This document shows, piece by piece, positions 1 through 11,641 of a DNA stretch of 64,000 nt. This stretch comes from Azadirachta indica (taxonomy: Eukaryota > Streptophyta > Magnoliopsida > Sapindales > Meliaceae). The position numbers and the translations under genes were made by a program. Positions within the stretch are counted from its first letter, which is position 1, and each line of letters starts with the position of its first letter. The notes under the pieces were generated by a model. It did no database searches, was not told the origin of the DNA, and saw only the letters and a program-made list of their open reading frames with translations. The stretch spans positions 5,211,009 through 5,275,008 of the forward strand of contig CM040444.1 of the NCBI GenBank assembly GCA_022749755.1, given 5' to 3'.

Positions 1-380
1 TAGCTCTCTCTTCTTCATTAACGTTTAATGTTCTTTGTCTAGGTTAAAATCTCAATATTACTCTTACACTTGAAGGAAAATGGTAATAGTATTAAAGGAT
101 AGAGAGGTACTTGCCAATTATATCATTCTTTCTCTATATGTAGGGTTTTTGCTAAACTTTTGGGGAGGGATGTGAAAATTTTCCTAATACGTTTTGTGTA
201 CCTAACATTCTATTTTTACCTCTATTCATTCAAACCAAATATTTTGTTGCCTATAAGTTTTCTCAATATGGTATAATAATTTAGGATAATTTTACTAATA
301 AAATTCAATTAAATAAAATTAAGAAATTAATAAGCTTAACTTTTTGGGTTAACTAGGATTCATACATATACATTTGTGTA
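1..380 (+). repeat. OMT-array flank remnant at left edge
   Basis: Bases 1-175 closely match the 3' flank of OMT5 at about 22,945-23,130 (shared run of landmarks: ctctcttcttcattaa, a poly-A/T tract, catttcttt-like stretch, then a ggggag...tgaaaatttcc end). Bases 280-380 match the motif found upstream of OMT copies (gataattttactaataaaattc) at 7,170 (inverted), 10,995, 17,100 and 17,280. No coding sequence of an OMT lies here. I infer that another OMT copy lies, or lay, just left of the window in plus orientation. Confidence 0.65.
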
Positions 381-385
381 TGCAC

Positions 386-731
386 GATCATATATGTTAG
401 TCAATATAAATAATATTTTTATATTAAATATTTAAATAAAATATTATAAATTATCTTTTGAATATAAATTTATTTAAACTTTGAATTTCCTTTTAATATG
501 ATATTTATAAATTGAATATTAATTTTATAATTTTCAAAATAAATAAAATATTATTATTATTATTTTTGAAAATTATAAAATTGGTCAATAAATTTTGTTT
601 AATATTTAGATAAATTTATCATATTAAAAAATTCAAAATTTAGATAAATTTTTATTCAAAAGTAATTTATAATATTTTATTTAATATTTAATATAAAAAA
701 ATATTATTTATATTGACTAACATATATGATC
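386..731. mobile_element. 346-bp long-palindrome MITE
   Basis: The whole element is an imperfect palindrome. It opens with gatcatatatgttagtcaa and closes with ttgactaacatatatgatc, and the inner arms (aattttataattttcaaaa / ttttgaaaattataaaatt) meet around a short ATT-repeat loop at about 545-565. This is the architecture of a fold-back, nonautonomous DNA element. No clear target-site duplication was found, so the superfamily is not assigned. Confidence 0.8.
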
Positions 732-2999
732 ACAATATATTTTTAAAATAAATATCCTATCATTACTATTACATCTACAAATATATTTATATAAATTTAT
801 ATGATAATATTATATTATATTATTACATATTCTATATTTTTATAAAAATATTTGTTTGAAGTATTTTTTACTTGTAAAATCCATCTTTTAGTTTAAAATA
901 TCATTTTTTTTTTTAGAGTTATGAAACTCGTTATTATTTCAATTCTAAAAAAGAATGAATGACATTTGAGTCCCTAAATTTTGACCCATTATCCCAATTA
1001 ATCTTAACTAGTAGTTTTAAAAATACTCACAAGATTATATCATTACTTAGTAGTAGTTAACTAAAAAATAAATAAAATATTAAATGTATGATTTATTTTA
1101 TTTATTTTTTAATATCAATGTAATATTGAATTGTTAATATGTTATAAAATTTTACAATTATATTACAGTACAATGATTATATATAATTATAGATATTGTA
1201 TTATAATATATTTTATGTATAGCTTACTATTTATTTGTGATTTTTTATTTATTTTCTAATTCCTAATAATATTGAATCATTAACATATTGTAAAGTAAAT
1301 AAACTTATACTTTAAATATAGTAATTAATAAATATTTAATTATCAATGAGTTATAAAATAAAATATATTATTATTTTAAATATTTATTTTTAATTAGGAG
1401 TTGAAAATATTTTTTAAACTAATTACTTTTAAATAAGGGTACAATTTTTATTTTTAATAAATTAGAATTTTTATGGGTATTTTTAAAATTATTAGGAATA
1501 TTTAAGTTAATAGACTTAACTTTAAAAACTCATATGTTAGTATACTTAACTCTATCAAGTAACATAGAGGAGATTCGAGGTATTATGCAAAAAATATGGG
1601 GCTATTGAGGTATTAGGTCAAATAGTAGGGGGAATGAGAATTCTCCCTTTAATTTTTATCTTAAATTTCATGTTTTATGTTAAATTTCAACTTTTACATA
1701 TGTTGACTATTTTTCTTGAGTATTAAAATTATAATCTACCAATGTTATATTGGATATCTACTAAAAATTGAAGAATTTTGATTAAATTAAGTTTAATTTT
1801 GTATATCTGTATCGAATTTGGGCGATATTTGTTCTCATCAAAGAAGAAATTCTGCCCACATTCTAATATTATAAACCTTATATATAATGGATGGTAGGCC
1901 ACACTTATTGGAGAAGGGTGAGGGAGGTGACCCATTCATGGTGGAAATTAATCCTTACCATTGACAAGGATCGAAGACTAGAATTTGCATTGGGAGGCCT
2001 TATCCTTGGCCACCTAGACTATTACCTGGGTAGCTCATTTGTTTACTCTTTAATCATCAAGAATAATATACTATCAAATCCACAAACTTAATTAACTATA
2101 TAACCAAGAAATCAATTACAAAACTAACATGATAAATGCATTTAATTAGCAATCAAGAACCTATAAATTAAGAAGTCAATTTTTCTATACAACACTATAA
2201 GTTTTAACTAAATCAATTTATAATCACCAAAATTCATGTGAACAAACCCTATTGTAACCCAGAAATCATTAATTAATAGATTCAAACCTATTATCTCAAG
2301 TTTAAAGTAGTGTATTCTCCATAATAAATTGACAAAGTAAAAAATGAAGCAACTAAAAGTAGATAGCAAAAGCCAATCTTACTTAGAACTCATTGATTTT
2401 CAGCAACAATATCCTTTTTTGTCAAAGTCATGGCTAAATAAGTCCTTGTTTCTTCGCTATGAATTTCTGAGGCTAAATATGACGTGAAAATTCTTCCTAA
2501 AATGTGTGTGTATGTAAGGATGGGAATTTTTCCCAACCTACCCCGTTTTGCTTTAAATGAGGTCAAATGGGGGCAGGTTGGTGCTCAATTAGCCCCAACC
2601 TTGTTTTTTTTGAAAATGGAGAAGGGGTAGATACAGGGATAAATTAACCCAAATGAAATAAGTTTGGGAATGACAAAACCTACCCCGAATTTTCCCTATT
2701 ATATACCTAATGTGTATATATAAAGACGACAATCTTGAATTTTTATCCGTATGTTTACACTCATTTTTAGATAATTAGAACTATACACTTTCAACATTTG
2801 GCATTGAATATGATATGTGTACTAATTGTGATGTATTGATTGCATGTGAAGATTAAATTTTAACCATTGAAAGTGTATAGATCGTTAGATTTAACGATTT
2901 ATAAATAATGTAAAAATATATGTAAAAAATATGAGATTCTTAATTCGTCCCCATAATAATAGTTTATAGTAATTTTGCTATTAAAATAATATTAAAATA
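732..2999. other. AT-rich intergenic DNA, no gene seen
   Basis: Very AT-rich sequence with many short low-complexity stretches. One 66-codon open frame at 1,891-2,091 has no recognisable family and sits in noncoding-looking DNA. A CCCC/GGGG-patterned stretch at about 2,515-2,700 resembles decayed transposon ends, but no boundaries could be set. Confidence 0.6.
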
Positions 3000-3610
3000 T
3001 CAATAAGCTTAACTGTTTTAGGATTGACTATGAAATATACATACACTCGTATACGCGTGTGTTTCTGAATTTATCTTAAATTTCAAGTTTTATGTTAAAA
3101 TTAAAACTGTTATATAATATAGGTTAAATCCTACATTTCAAAAAAATGGATGTAACAATAAATTGTTGAATATAAAATAACCAATTAGTTGTAAAATTTT
3201 AGGTAAATGTCACTAGTCACATTAGTTTAGTATTAGTTTAATTAGTAGCATCTACCTATAGTAGTCTGATATAGTTTTACCATTAAATCCTCATAAATGA
3301 AATTAAGAAATCAACACAAAAAGTTAATATTAAAAAATAAACAATAAAAGGTTTAATTTTAATTATTATTTAAATTTAAATAATAAACCTATCCAATAAA
3401 ATTAATAAGTTAATACGCGGTGGTAACTTAAAATATATTATATTACTTGTGAACAAGGGATTAGTATGAACTTACTAGTAGAATTTAGGGCAGGTTTACC
3501 GATCGATGCCCATTAAATTAATGCAATTTCGTCAAAATCACTGGCAAATAATATTGTTAAAATTAAACTTATAGACAAATCAAACTTAACAATAAGTTAT
3601 TATATCTATA
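3000..3610 (+). repeat. Orphan OMT 5'-flank repeat
   Basis: This block matches the distal upstream region of OMT4 (about 17,330-18,370) and the spacers at 13,080-13,850 and 20,630-21,240. Shared landmarks in order are aataagcttaac, attgactac/tga plus an acatacac run, a 'taccattaaa' segment, 'aaatttaaataataaacc' and 'aataagttaa'. No OMT reading frame follows before 5,190, so the flank is left without its gene. It is evidence of a further duplication and loss event. Confidence 0.65.
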
Positions 3611-4757
3611 ATCAGTAGCGGAGCTACTAGAGAACCTGAAATTGCCCCACATCTCCTCTCCCGAGTTCGAGAATTTGTTTTCTAAAGAATTAATAAATAA
3701 ATTTTTATGATTTATATCTTTTAAAATAAATTTTTTATGCTTTGACTCTTATAATTTTGATTGTTTATATTTTCTCTTTTAAATTTAAACTTGAATTCTA
3801 CTCAATTGTAATTTTTTTTTTGAGTTATCTCAGAAAATTTTGTTATGTGATTTGTATAATACGTGTATGATACTTGCAAATATACAAAATCGTAACAAGT
3901 AATATAATTATAAGAGAATGTCGATTTCATAAGAAATGTTAATCAATTAAGTACTGAAGTTGATTAAATCTAAAATTATCTAAAGAAATCAGTTGTTATT
4001 GGAATGAGAAAATAAAATCAATAAAAATTAACTTTTTAATAAACTAATTAAAAAATTCAATTAATAAATAAATCTAAAACTAATAATTTTATCTTAACTA
4101 ATCATATCAAATTATTCTATTAACATTATTTTAATTTAATACTAATATTATCAGTTAATTTTTTTCTTTTATTCAACAATATATCTCACTTAAGATCAAT
4201 TGAAACTATTTTATATTTAAAATTTTATTATATCTCTATAAAAATTTAATTAAGTAAAATTTTTATAATTTTATTAATAATTTCAATTTAAGCTTACATA
4301 TAATTTATAACATTTATCGCATTAGCTTCACAAGACCGCCGCATTGATTCTGCCCCGAAAGGCTAATTATTCATATAATTTTAATTAAGTTCTTCCACTT
4401 TCTATTAATTAAACTTTTGGTCTCTATTTCATAGTGTTTTCTATTTTAGTCCTCATTTGCTTGCAATTTAATCCCCAAAAACAAAACTTTGTGGTTTTCA
4501 TGGATGGCTAGCAAGCGCGCTTTTATACTCGTTTTCATGTCTTTCACGTCAAAACACTTCAAAACCTATAAAATAAAAATAAAATAATTAAAAAAATAAC
4601 TACTTAAAATAAACTAAACGTTACTAAGTATGTTAATTAATGATAAATAATTTAAATATATATAATCATGTACAAAAAATTAAGATATGAAATTTTATAT
4701 AAAAAACTAAACAAAAATAACAAATTATAATACCTTTTAAATTGTGAGTGGAATAAT
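3611..4757. other. AT-rich intergenic DNA, no gene seen
   Basis: No coding sequence or RNA gene is supported. A short stretch at 3,613-3,660 (agtagcggagctac...ttgcccca) looks like a transposon terminus, but no matching second end was found. Confidence 0.5.
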
Positions 4758-6137
4758 TTTTTATTTTCTAGAATCAAAATTCGTTTTATTAAAATTGTTC
4801 TCTAAATATATAATCTAGAGGACACTTGTACATAATAGTATTATTTTATTTATAATTAAAGATAACTTTTTTATAAACCGTTTTAAAAAAATAAAAACTG
4901 TTTTCTATTTAGTATATTGTTTTAATTGTTTTGTAGTATACGAAGGACAAATAATCAAACAGGATACTTTATTTTTGTGATGAGATAAAAACTCTAATAT
5001 ATATATATATATATATTCAGAATTTAAGTTTGGACGATACACGCGTGTGTGTGTAGAGTTAGCATGGAAGCAAGTTATAGGGTGTTTGGGAAGGAAGAAA
5101 ATGAAGGAAAGCTAGAAATTGATGCAGAACCTACATGCAAAACAATATTTTTGCTTTAATAATAATTTAAAAACAGATATTAATGAAGAAGACGAAGACG
5201 ATCCTTCCCCATGCACTATATAATCTATAATATAGATTAATAACATAGGAATACCCTTGATGGGCCAGTTTAATTGTCGATAACTGGACACTGTTCATTA
5301 ATTTGCAATAGCAATAATCTGGATTTTATTTATGATGTATATATATTCTAAGGCTGATTTAACAACACCGTACAAACTTAATTTATTGATAAACAGAATG
5401 GACTTCATAGTAGGATTAATATCATAATGGCAATGATTTTAAAATATATATTAATTGCATCGATCACTGTGGATAGGCCTCAATAATGGAGGGAAAAATA
5501 GTCGGAAGATTGATGATTTTGTAGCGAGAGAAGCCTCCTTTCTCTAACAATTTTTTCCATTCAGTCTCAGTCCTCTCTTTTCCACCATGGAAAGCCATCA
5601 TAAGTAAATCACTTTGCAAGGCATATTCACCAAACAAGCCATTGCCTCGGGGTCTAGAACTATATCTACAATAATAATCTTTCCACTTTGTTTCGGTATT
5701 GCCTTCCGACAATTTTTCAAAATTTTGACACAATATTCATCGTTCCAATCGTGCAATATCAGCTTCATGAAAATTGCATCCGCATTGGGAATGGCTTGAA
5801 ACATGTCACCTCCAACATGCAAGACTCCATCGTGAATGGGTGCTGAAGCGACAACACGTGGCAAATCAAAGTTGATAGCTTTGATGTGTGGATATGATTT
5901 GACATTCTCAGATATCATGGCTCCGGTTCCACCTCCGACATCCACTAACGATTTGATGCCGAGAAAGCCATCTTTGTATCCTGCTAAAATCTCCTTGGCA
6001 ATGATCTTGGTCATGTGGGTCATGCTGTCATTGAAAGTCTTCCACAATTCAGGATTTTGTGATGCAAAGTAGTCCCAAACATTACAACCATGAGCTTTGT
6101 TGAAAGCAATACCATCTTCTTTAACAGATTGACTAAG
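4758..6137. repeat. Direct repeat copy D1 (matches D2 at 8692-10093)
   Basis: D1 carries the 3' flank and the 3' half of OMT1. D2 carries the same flank and the 3' half of OMT2, offset by about 3.9 kb. Both contain a (TA)n tract followed by a TG-repeat and then 'gtgtttgggaaggaagaaaa'. The homology starts near 4,758 and ends exactly at the OMT2 truncation point. The two copies differ by scattered substitutions and small indels. Confidence 0.85.
4996..5017. repeat. (TA)n microsatellite
   Basis: Simple AT dinucleotide tract of about 20 nt in the 3' flank of OMT1. The equivalent tract is at 8,931-8,952 in the D2 copy. Confidence 0.9.
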
Positions 6138-6533
6138 AGAGTGCAAACAAGCCAAACTATGAGGATGATTATGAAGTAACAAGATGGGGGCCAAACTAGC
6201 ATCAGAGTCACGTACGATCCATTTAGACACGTTGGTCAGCCCGTAGAGGGCTTCTTCTTCATCTTTTTCTTCTGATGAATGAGATATGCTGAAGATTTTA
6301 TTGTGAACAAGCAATCTCATGATTCGTCTGATGCTGGAGATCGTGGTTTCATCATTAGGGGATGGTGCATCTATGCATGAAGCTATCTCGGCCAAGGTCA
6401 TTGGTCCGTTGTGAGAGTGTATGATGTCAGCTATGCGCAGCTCAACAGCACATTTCAGTGCCATTGTTGTTACAGCACCATTTATTTTTTTACTTATCTC
6501 TGCAAACTCGTTTCCGGCTGGTGTAGACGCCAT
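5464..6533 (-). pseudogene. OMT1: O-methyltransferase with 1-bp frameshift
   Basis: This is a COMT/isoflavone-OMT-type, SAM-dependent O-methyltransferase reading frame on the minus strand. The ATG at 6,533 opens with MASTPAGNE, as in OMT4. The dimerisation/winged-helix N-terminus, the SAM motif LVDVGGGTGAM and the catalytic HDW are all present, and there is no intron. At about 5,646-5,648 one base is missing compared with OMT2, OMT3 and OMT4 (gaggca instead of gaaggca after the DPE codons). The frame shifts and ends at codon 312. The proper C-terminus (GGKERTETEW ... IIEAYPQ) continues in another frame to the stop at 5,464. The lost part includes the conserved Glu of GGKERT and the substrate-pocket C-terminus, so the product should be inactive. 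The otherwise intact frame suggests recent inactivation, or a sequencing error. The TATA-like box seen in OMT3/OMT4 (TATTTAAA) reads TACTTAAA here. Confidence 0.88.
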
Positions 6534-8000
6534 TGAGCTAGCTTAAACTCTCTTGCAATTAAATTAAATTAATTTAGACGGATGTATGAGGCATGGGTTT
6601 AAGTAAGTTTCTGCAGCTAGGATTGCATAAGCATTAAGTACCTCTCCTAAATTTAAATTGAAGAAGAATCTATTTACATCCATAATTTCACTTCTTCTCT
6701 TTCTTTCCTAACACGGCGTTGAATTACTGACATAATAACTAATTATTTAAATTAATTTAAATAATCATTAAAATTAAACTTTTTATCGTTGATTTTTTAA
6801 TATTAAATTTTATGTTGAATTCTTAATTTCATTTATGAGACATTGGCAAACCTATATTGAATTAAGTACTATACGTAAATACCACTAATTAAACCAACAC
6901 TAAAGTACTAATGCAGCCAATGACAATTAGCTTAAAAGTGAGAACTTGATCACTGTATATTGAATGACTTGTTATATCTATTTTTTTTTTTGGAAATATA
7001 TCATATAAAGTTGTAATTTTAACGTAAATCTTAAAATTAAGATAAATTTTGAAACATGCACACACACATACACATACATATGTATGTCTAGTTGTCAATC
7101 CCAAAAAAATTAAGCTTATTGATTCATTAATTGTATTTAATTGAATTTTACTAGTAAAATTATCCTAAATAATTATGTCAAGATGAGTTACACTTAAGTT
7201 CGGTAACCCTATATTTTGATATATAAATTTACGTCATTTATAAGTTATTAAATCTATATACTTTTAACGGTTAAGATTAAATTACACATGTAAAATTAAT
7301 GTACTGCAATTAATACATATGTTAAATTTGATCTTAATAGTTATAAGTATATAAATACAACAGTTCAAAAATAAGTGTAGATATTTGTAAAAATATTAGG
7401 AGCTGATCCTTCCCCTATATATATATATATATATATATAAGTAGAAAATATTTTATTTGACTGAACAAAGGTAAAAGTATAATGATAACTCTCTTAGAGT
7501 TTGCCAAAGCCACAAATAGAAAGAAAGAATGACATAATTTACAAGAACCTCGCTTATCTTTTAACATTGTTTTCTTTTTCTATTAAGTATAAGGGTAATA
7601 TTGACACTTTAGCATAGACAAACACACTTAATATTATTGAAAGTTGCTTTTACAAAAGCCAAGCCCTCTTTCTCTTAATGGTTTCTTTGTACCCATTTCA
7701 AATATCAAAATTTCAATTTAATCTATCTAAGTAAATTAGAAAATCTACTCAATTTATCTAATTTGATAATATCAATGCATATATACACATTTTTTGGAGT
7801 AATTTTCACATCATGTTTAGCCTCAAAAATCCATACTCGAAGAAACGAATTGATGTAGAGCAATACTATAACTATTAAGAATTTTTATTTTGTTATGATT
7901 CTTATTTTATTTTTTTTAGGTAGGATTAAATTATTATTTCATTAGTAAATTCCTTATTTATAAAGAATATTTTTCTTTTATCATTAAAATATATATTAGT
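6534..8000 (-). other. 5' flank of OMT1 inside arm A
   Basis: No gene here. It holds the duplicated OMT promoter region, a CA/TG-rich tract near 7,055-7,085, a (TA)n tract at 7,419-7,438, and an inverted copy of the 130-bp repeat also seen at 50-175, 10,490-10,605 and 22,990-23,125. Confidence 0.7.
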
Positions 8001-8691
8001 ATAAATGGACTTGTTATTCATTAGGTTGAACTAATTCATTCAATAATACTTTTATTTAATTATTTCCATAGTTATCTCTCTCTTTGAGCGCTTTTATTCT
8101 TGAATATTTAAGATGTACACTAAAACGACATCTAGTAACGCTTCTGCACTGCATCACGAATAGTGCTTAGTTAGCTATGACTTTGTAAAACAAAGAGATT
8201 GTTGCTTAAAAATTTGGCCTTACTCGACAAATATATCGAGCAAGGCCAAAAAATTTGCCTTACAAATAAATTTGTCGATCAAGGCATGCTCAATAAAAAT
8301 AGCACAAGTTCAGGAAAACTTAAAAATGACCAACTTTTTGAACACTCGAAACTCGCACAATTTCAAGTTTTTTGAGATTGATTTTAAGTTTTGAGCACCC
8401 TTTGATTTTCTGGTGCTTGAAAATTAAGGCCTTGTCAAGCAACTTTAATCTTTGCTTGATTTCTTTATTGAGTAAGGTAAAACTATACCCGATAAAGAAT
8501 TTGAGTGAGGCTAAGTTTTACTCAATTTCTTTATCAAGAAAGGCAAAAGCATGGTCAAAAAAGAAATCAAGCAAGAACCGTCTTTCATCTTTTAACACTG
8601 TAATTTGGTCTCATACATGTAATTATTATTTTTTAATTTTATTTAACAAACTACTCGAAAAAATAAGTAAGAACACTTGTTTAAAAATTAT
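8001..8691. other. Unique spacer with clustered small hairpins
   Basis: This stretch is not part of the inverted or direct repeats around it. It contains a near-perfect palindrome at 8,213-8,250 (tttggcctt...aaggccaaa around ctcga...tcgag). A related shorter hairpin follows at about 8,256-8,285, and further inverted motifs (ttgagtaaggtaaaac / gttttactcaa, caagcaa / ttgcttg) run to 8,600. A 180-codon open frame crosses it, but its composition and lack of any family signature make it an unlikely gene. Confidence 0.6.
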
Positions 8692-10093
8692 TTTCTATTT
8701 TCTAGAATTAAAATTGGTTTTATTAAAATTGTTCTCTAAATATATAATTTACAAGACACTTGTACATAATAGTGTTATTTTATTTCTAATTAAAGACAAC
8801 TTTTTTATAAATCGTTTCAAAAAAATGAAAACTGTTTTGTATTTAACATACTGTTTTAATTGTTTTGTAGTATACGAAGCACAAATAATCAAACAAGATA
8901 CTTTATTTTTGTGATGAGATAAAAACTCAAATATATATATATATATATATATTCAGAATGCAAGTGTGGACGATACATGTGTGTGTGTGTGTGCGTGTGT
9001 GTAGAGTTAGCATGGAAGAAAGTTATAGGGTGTTTGGGAAGGAAGAAAATGAAGGAAAGCTAGAAATTGATGCAGAACCTACATGCAAAACAACATTTTC
9101 GCTTTAATAATAATTTAAAAACAGATATTAATGAAGAAGACGAAGACGATCCTTCCCCATGCACTATATAATCTATTATATAGATTAATAACATAGGAAC
9201 ACCCTTGATGGGCCAGTGTAATTGTTGATAACTTGACACTGTTCATTAATTTGCAATAGCAATAATCTGGATTTTTATTTATGATGTATATATATTCTAA
9301 GGCTGATTTAACAACACCGTACAAACTTAATTTATTGATAAGCAGAACGGACTTCATAGTAGGATTAATATCATAATGGCAATGATTTTAAAATATATAT
9401 TAATTTCATCGATCACAGTGGATAGGCCTCAATAATGGAGGGGAAAATAGTCGGAAGATTGATGATTTTGTAGCGAGGGAAGCCTCCTTTCTCCAACAAT
9501 TTTCTCCACTCAATCTCAGTCCTCTCTTTTCCACCAAGAAAAGCCATCATAATTAAATCACTTTGCAAACAATATTCACCAAACAAGCCATTGCCTTCAG
9601 GGTCTAGAACTATATCAACAATAATAATCTTTCCACTTTGCTTCGGTATTGCCTTCCGACAATTTTTCAAAATTTTGACACAATCTTCATCGCTCCAATC
9701 GTGCAATATCAGCTTCATGAAAATTGCATCCGCATTGGGAATGGCTTGAAACATGTCACCTCCAAAATGTAAGACTCCATCGTGAATGGGTGCTGAAGCT
9801 ACAACACGTGGCAAATCAAAGTTGATAGCTTTAGCTTTGATGTGTGGATATGATTTGACAATCTCAGATATCATGGCTCCGGTTCCACCTCCGACATCCA
9901 CTAACGATTTGATGCCGAGAAAGCCATCTTTGTATCCTGCTAAAATCTCCCTGGCAATGATCTTGGTCATGTGGGTCATGCTGTCATTGAAAGTCTTCCA
10001 CAACTCAGGATTTTGTGATGCAAAGCAGTCCCAAACATTACAACCATGAGCTTTGTTGAAAGCAATACCATCTTCTTTAACAGATTGACTAAG
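8692..10093. repeat. Direct repeat copy D2 (matches D1)
   Basis: Second copy of the 3' flank plus 3' half of the OMT1-type gene, in the same orientation as D1. It ends abruptly at 10,093, where arm B of the inverted repeat starts. The join lies in the shared pentamer ACTAA. Confidence 0.85.
9413..10093 (-). pseudogene. OMT2: 5'-truncated O-methyltransferase
   Basis: The frame encodes the C-terminal two thirds of an OMT1/OMT4-type enzyme, open from the breakpoint at 10,093 (LSQSVKEDGIAFN...) to the stop at 9,413 (about 226 codons). It includes LVDVGGGTGAM, LHDW, VDIV and GGKERTEIEW, with the C-terminus ending IIEAYPL. The first 150 or so residues (dimerisation and part of the substrate pocket) are gone, and the sequence upstream is the end of the inverted-repeat arm, so there is no promoter of its own. 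No frameshift or stop is seen inside the preserved part. An extra duplicated codon pair (AKAK) sits in the region before INFDLP. It is intronless, like OMT1, OMT3 and OMT4. Confidence 0.9.
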
Positions 10094-10728
10094 ATAATAT
10101 ATATTTTAATGCTAAAAGAAAAAGATTCTTTATAAACAAGGAATTTAATAATGAAATAATAATTTAATCCTGCCTAAACAAAACAAATAAAATAAAAATC
10201 ATAACAAAATAAAAATTCCTAATAGTTCTAGTATTGCTCTACATCAATTTGTTTCTTCAAGTATGGATTTTTGAGGCTAAACATGATGTGAAAATTACTC
10301 CAAAAAATGTGTGTATATACATAGATATTATCAAATTAGATAGATTGAGTAGATTTTCTAATTTACTTAGATAGATTAAATAGAAAATGTGATATTTGAA
10401 ATGGGTACAAAGAAACCATTAAGAGAAAGAGGGCTTGGCTTTTGTAAAAGCAACTTCAATAATATTCAGTGTATTTATCTATGCTAGAGTGTCAATATTA
10501 CCCTTATACTTAATGGAAAAAGATAACAATGTTAAAAGACAAGGGAGGTTCTTGTAAATTATGTCATTCTGTCTTTCTATGTGTGGTTTTGGCAAACTTT
10601 AACAGAGTTATCATTATACTTTAACCTTTGTTCAGTTAAATGAAATATTTTCTGCTTATATATATATAAGCAGAAAATATTTCATTTAATGAAAATATTT
10701 CATTTAACTGAACAAAGGTTAAAGTATA

Positions 10729-10748
10729 AAATATATATATATATATAT
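10729..10748. repeat. (TA)n microsatellite
   Basis: AT dinucleotide tract in the arm B 5' flank of OMT3. Its counterpart in arm A is at 7,419-7,438. Confidence 0.85.
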
Positions 10749-11571
10749 AGGGAAATTATCGACTCCCAATATTTTTATAAATGTTCACATTTATTTTTAA
10801 ACTATTGTATCTATATATTTCTAACGATTAAGATTAAATATGACATATGTATTAATTGTAGTACATTAATTTTACATATGCAATTTAAACTTAACTGTTA
10901 TAAGCACATAAATTTAAACAATTTATAAATAATGTAAATATATATATATCAAAATATAGGGTTACCGAACTTAAATGTAACTTATCATGACATAATTGTT
11001 TAGGATAATTTTACTAGTAAAATTCAATTAAATAAAATTAATGAATCAATAAGCTTAATTTTTTTGGGATTGACTACTAGACATACATATGTATGTGTGT
11101 GTGCATGTTTCAAAATTTATCTTAATTTTAAGTTTTACGTTAAAATTACAATTTTTATATGATATATTTTAAATCTTACATTTCCAAAAAAAAAAATAGA
11201 TATAACAAGTCATTCAATATACTGTAATCAAGTTCTCACTTTTAAGCTAATTGTCATTGGCTACATTAGTACTTTAGAGTTTGTTTAATTAGTGGTATTT
11301 ACATATAGTACTTAATTCAATTTAGGTTTGCCAATGTCTCATAAATGAAATTAAGAATTCAACATAAAATTTAATATAAAAAAATCAACGATAAAATGTT
11401 TAATTTTAATGATTATTTAAATTAATTTAAACAATTAGTTATTATATCAGTAATTCAACGCCGTGTTAGGAAAGAAAGAGAAGAAGTGAAATTAAGGATG
11501 TAAATAGATTCTCCGTCAATTTAAATTTAGGAGAGGTACTTAATGCTTATGCAATCCTAGCTGCAGAAACT

Positions 11572-11579
11572 TATTTAAA
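11572..11579 (+). promoter_or_regulatory. TATA-like box of OMT3
   Basis: TATTTAAA lies 63-70 bp before the OMT3 ATG, within a context (ctgcagaaac..atttaaac) conserved upstream of OMT4. Confidence 0.5.
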
Positions 11580-11641
11580 CCCATGCATCATACATCCGTT
11601 TAAATTAATTTAATTTAATTGCAAGAGTTTAACCTAGCTCA

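Larger units (their letters stand above)
5190..8000. repeat. Inverted-repeat arm A (with OMT1)
   Basis: Arm A contains OMT1 with its 3' flank and about 1.46 kb of 5' flank. Its reverse complement is found at 10,089-12,360 (arm B, with OMT3). Landmarks shared in inverted order include the 'gccaaagccacaaatagaaagaaag' region near 7,505, the '(TA)n' near 7,420, the upstream repeat near 7,170, and the promoter-proximal TTTAAA region near 6,600. Arm B is shorter mainly because of the 566-bp deletion in OMT3. The 2-kb loop between the arms holds a unique hairpin-rich spacer and the D2 repeat. Confidence 0.85.

Noticed and set aside
1891..2091. 66-codon plus-strand open frame
   Set aside because: No recognised domain, AT-rich repeat context, no promoter or splice support.
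2515..2710. Transposon-like C/G-patterned stretch (acctacccc / ggggtag)
   Set aside because: It resembles ends of known plant dispersed repeats, but I found no TIR pair or TSD.
3613..4370. Possible TIR element starting agtagcggagctac
   Set aside because: No matching inverted end. The tentative right end near 4,330-4,365 does not pair convincingly.
8372..8914. 180-codon plus-strand open frame
   Set aside because: Crosses the border between the unique spacer and repeat D2. Composition is Lys/Leu/Phe/Ile/Ser-rich as expected from AT-rich noncoding DNA. The D1 copy does not keep the frame as a gene.
9413..10003. OMT2 as a complete 196-aa gene
   Set aside because: The apparent start is an internal TTG (Leu) codon. 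The frame is open further upstream and ends at a rearrangement breakpoint, so it is a truncated gene.
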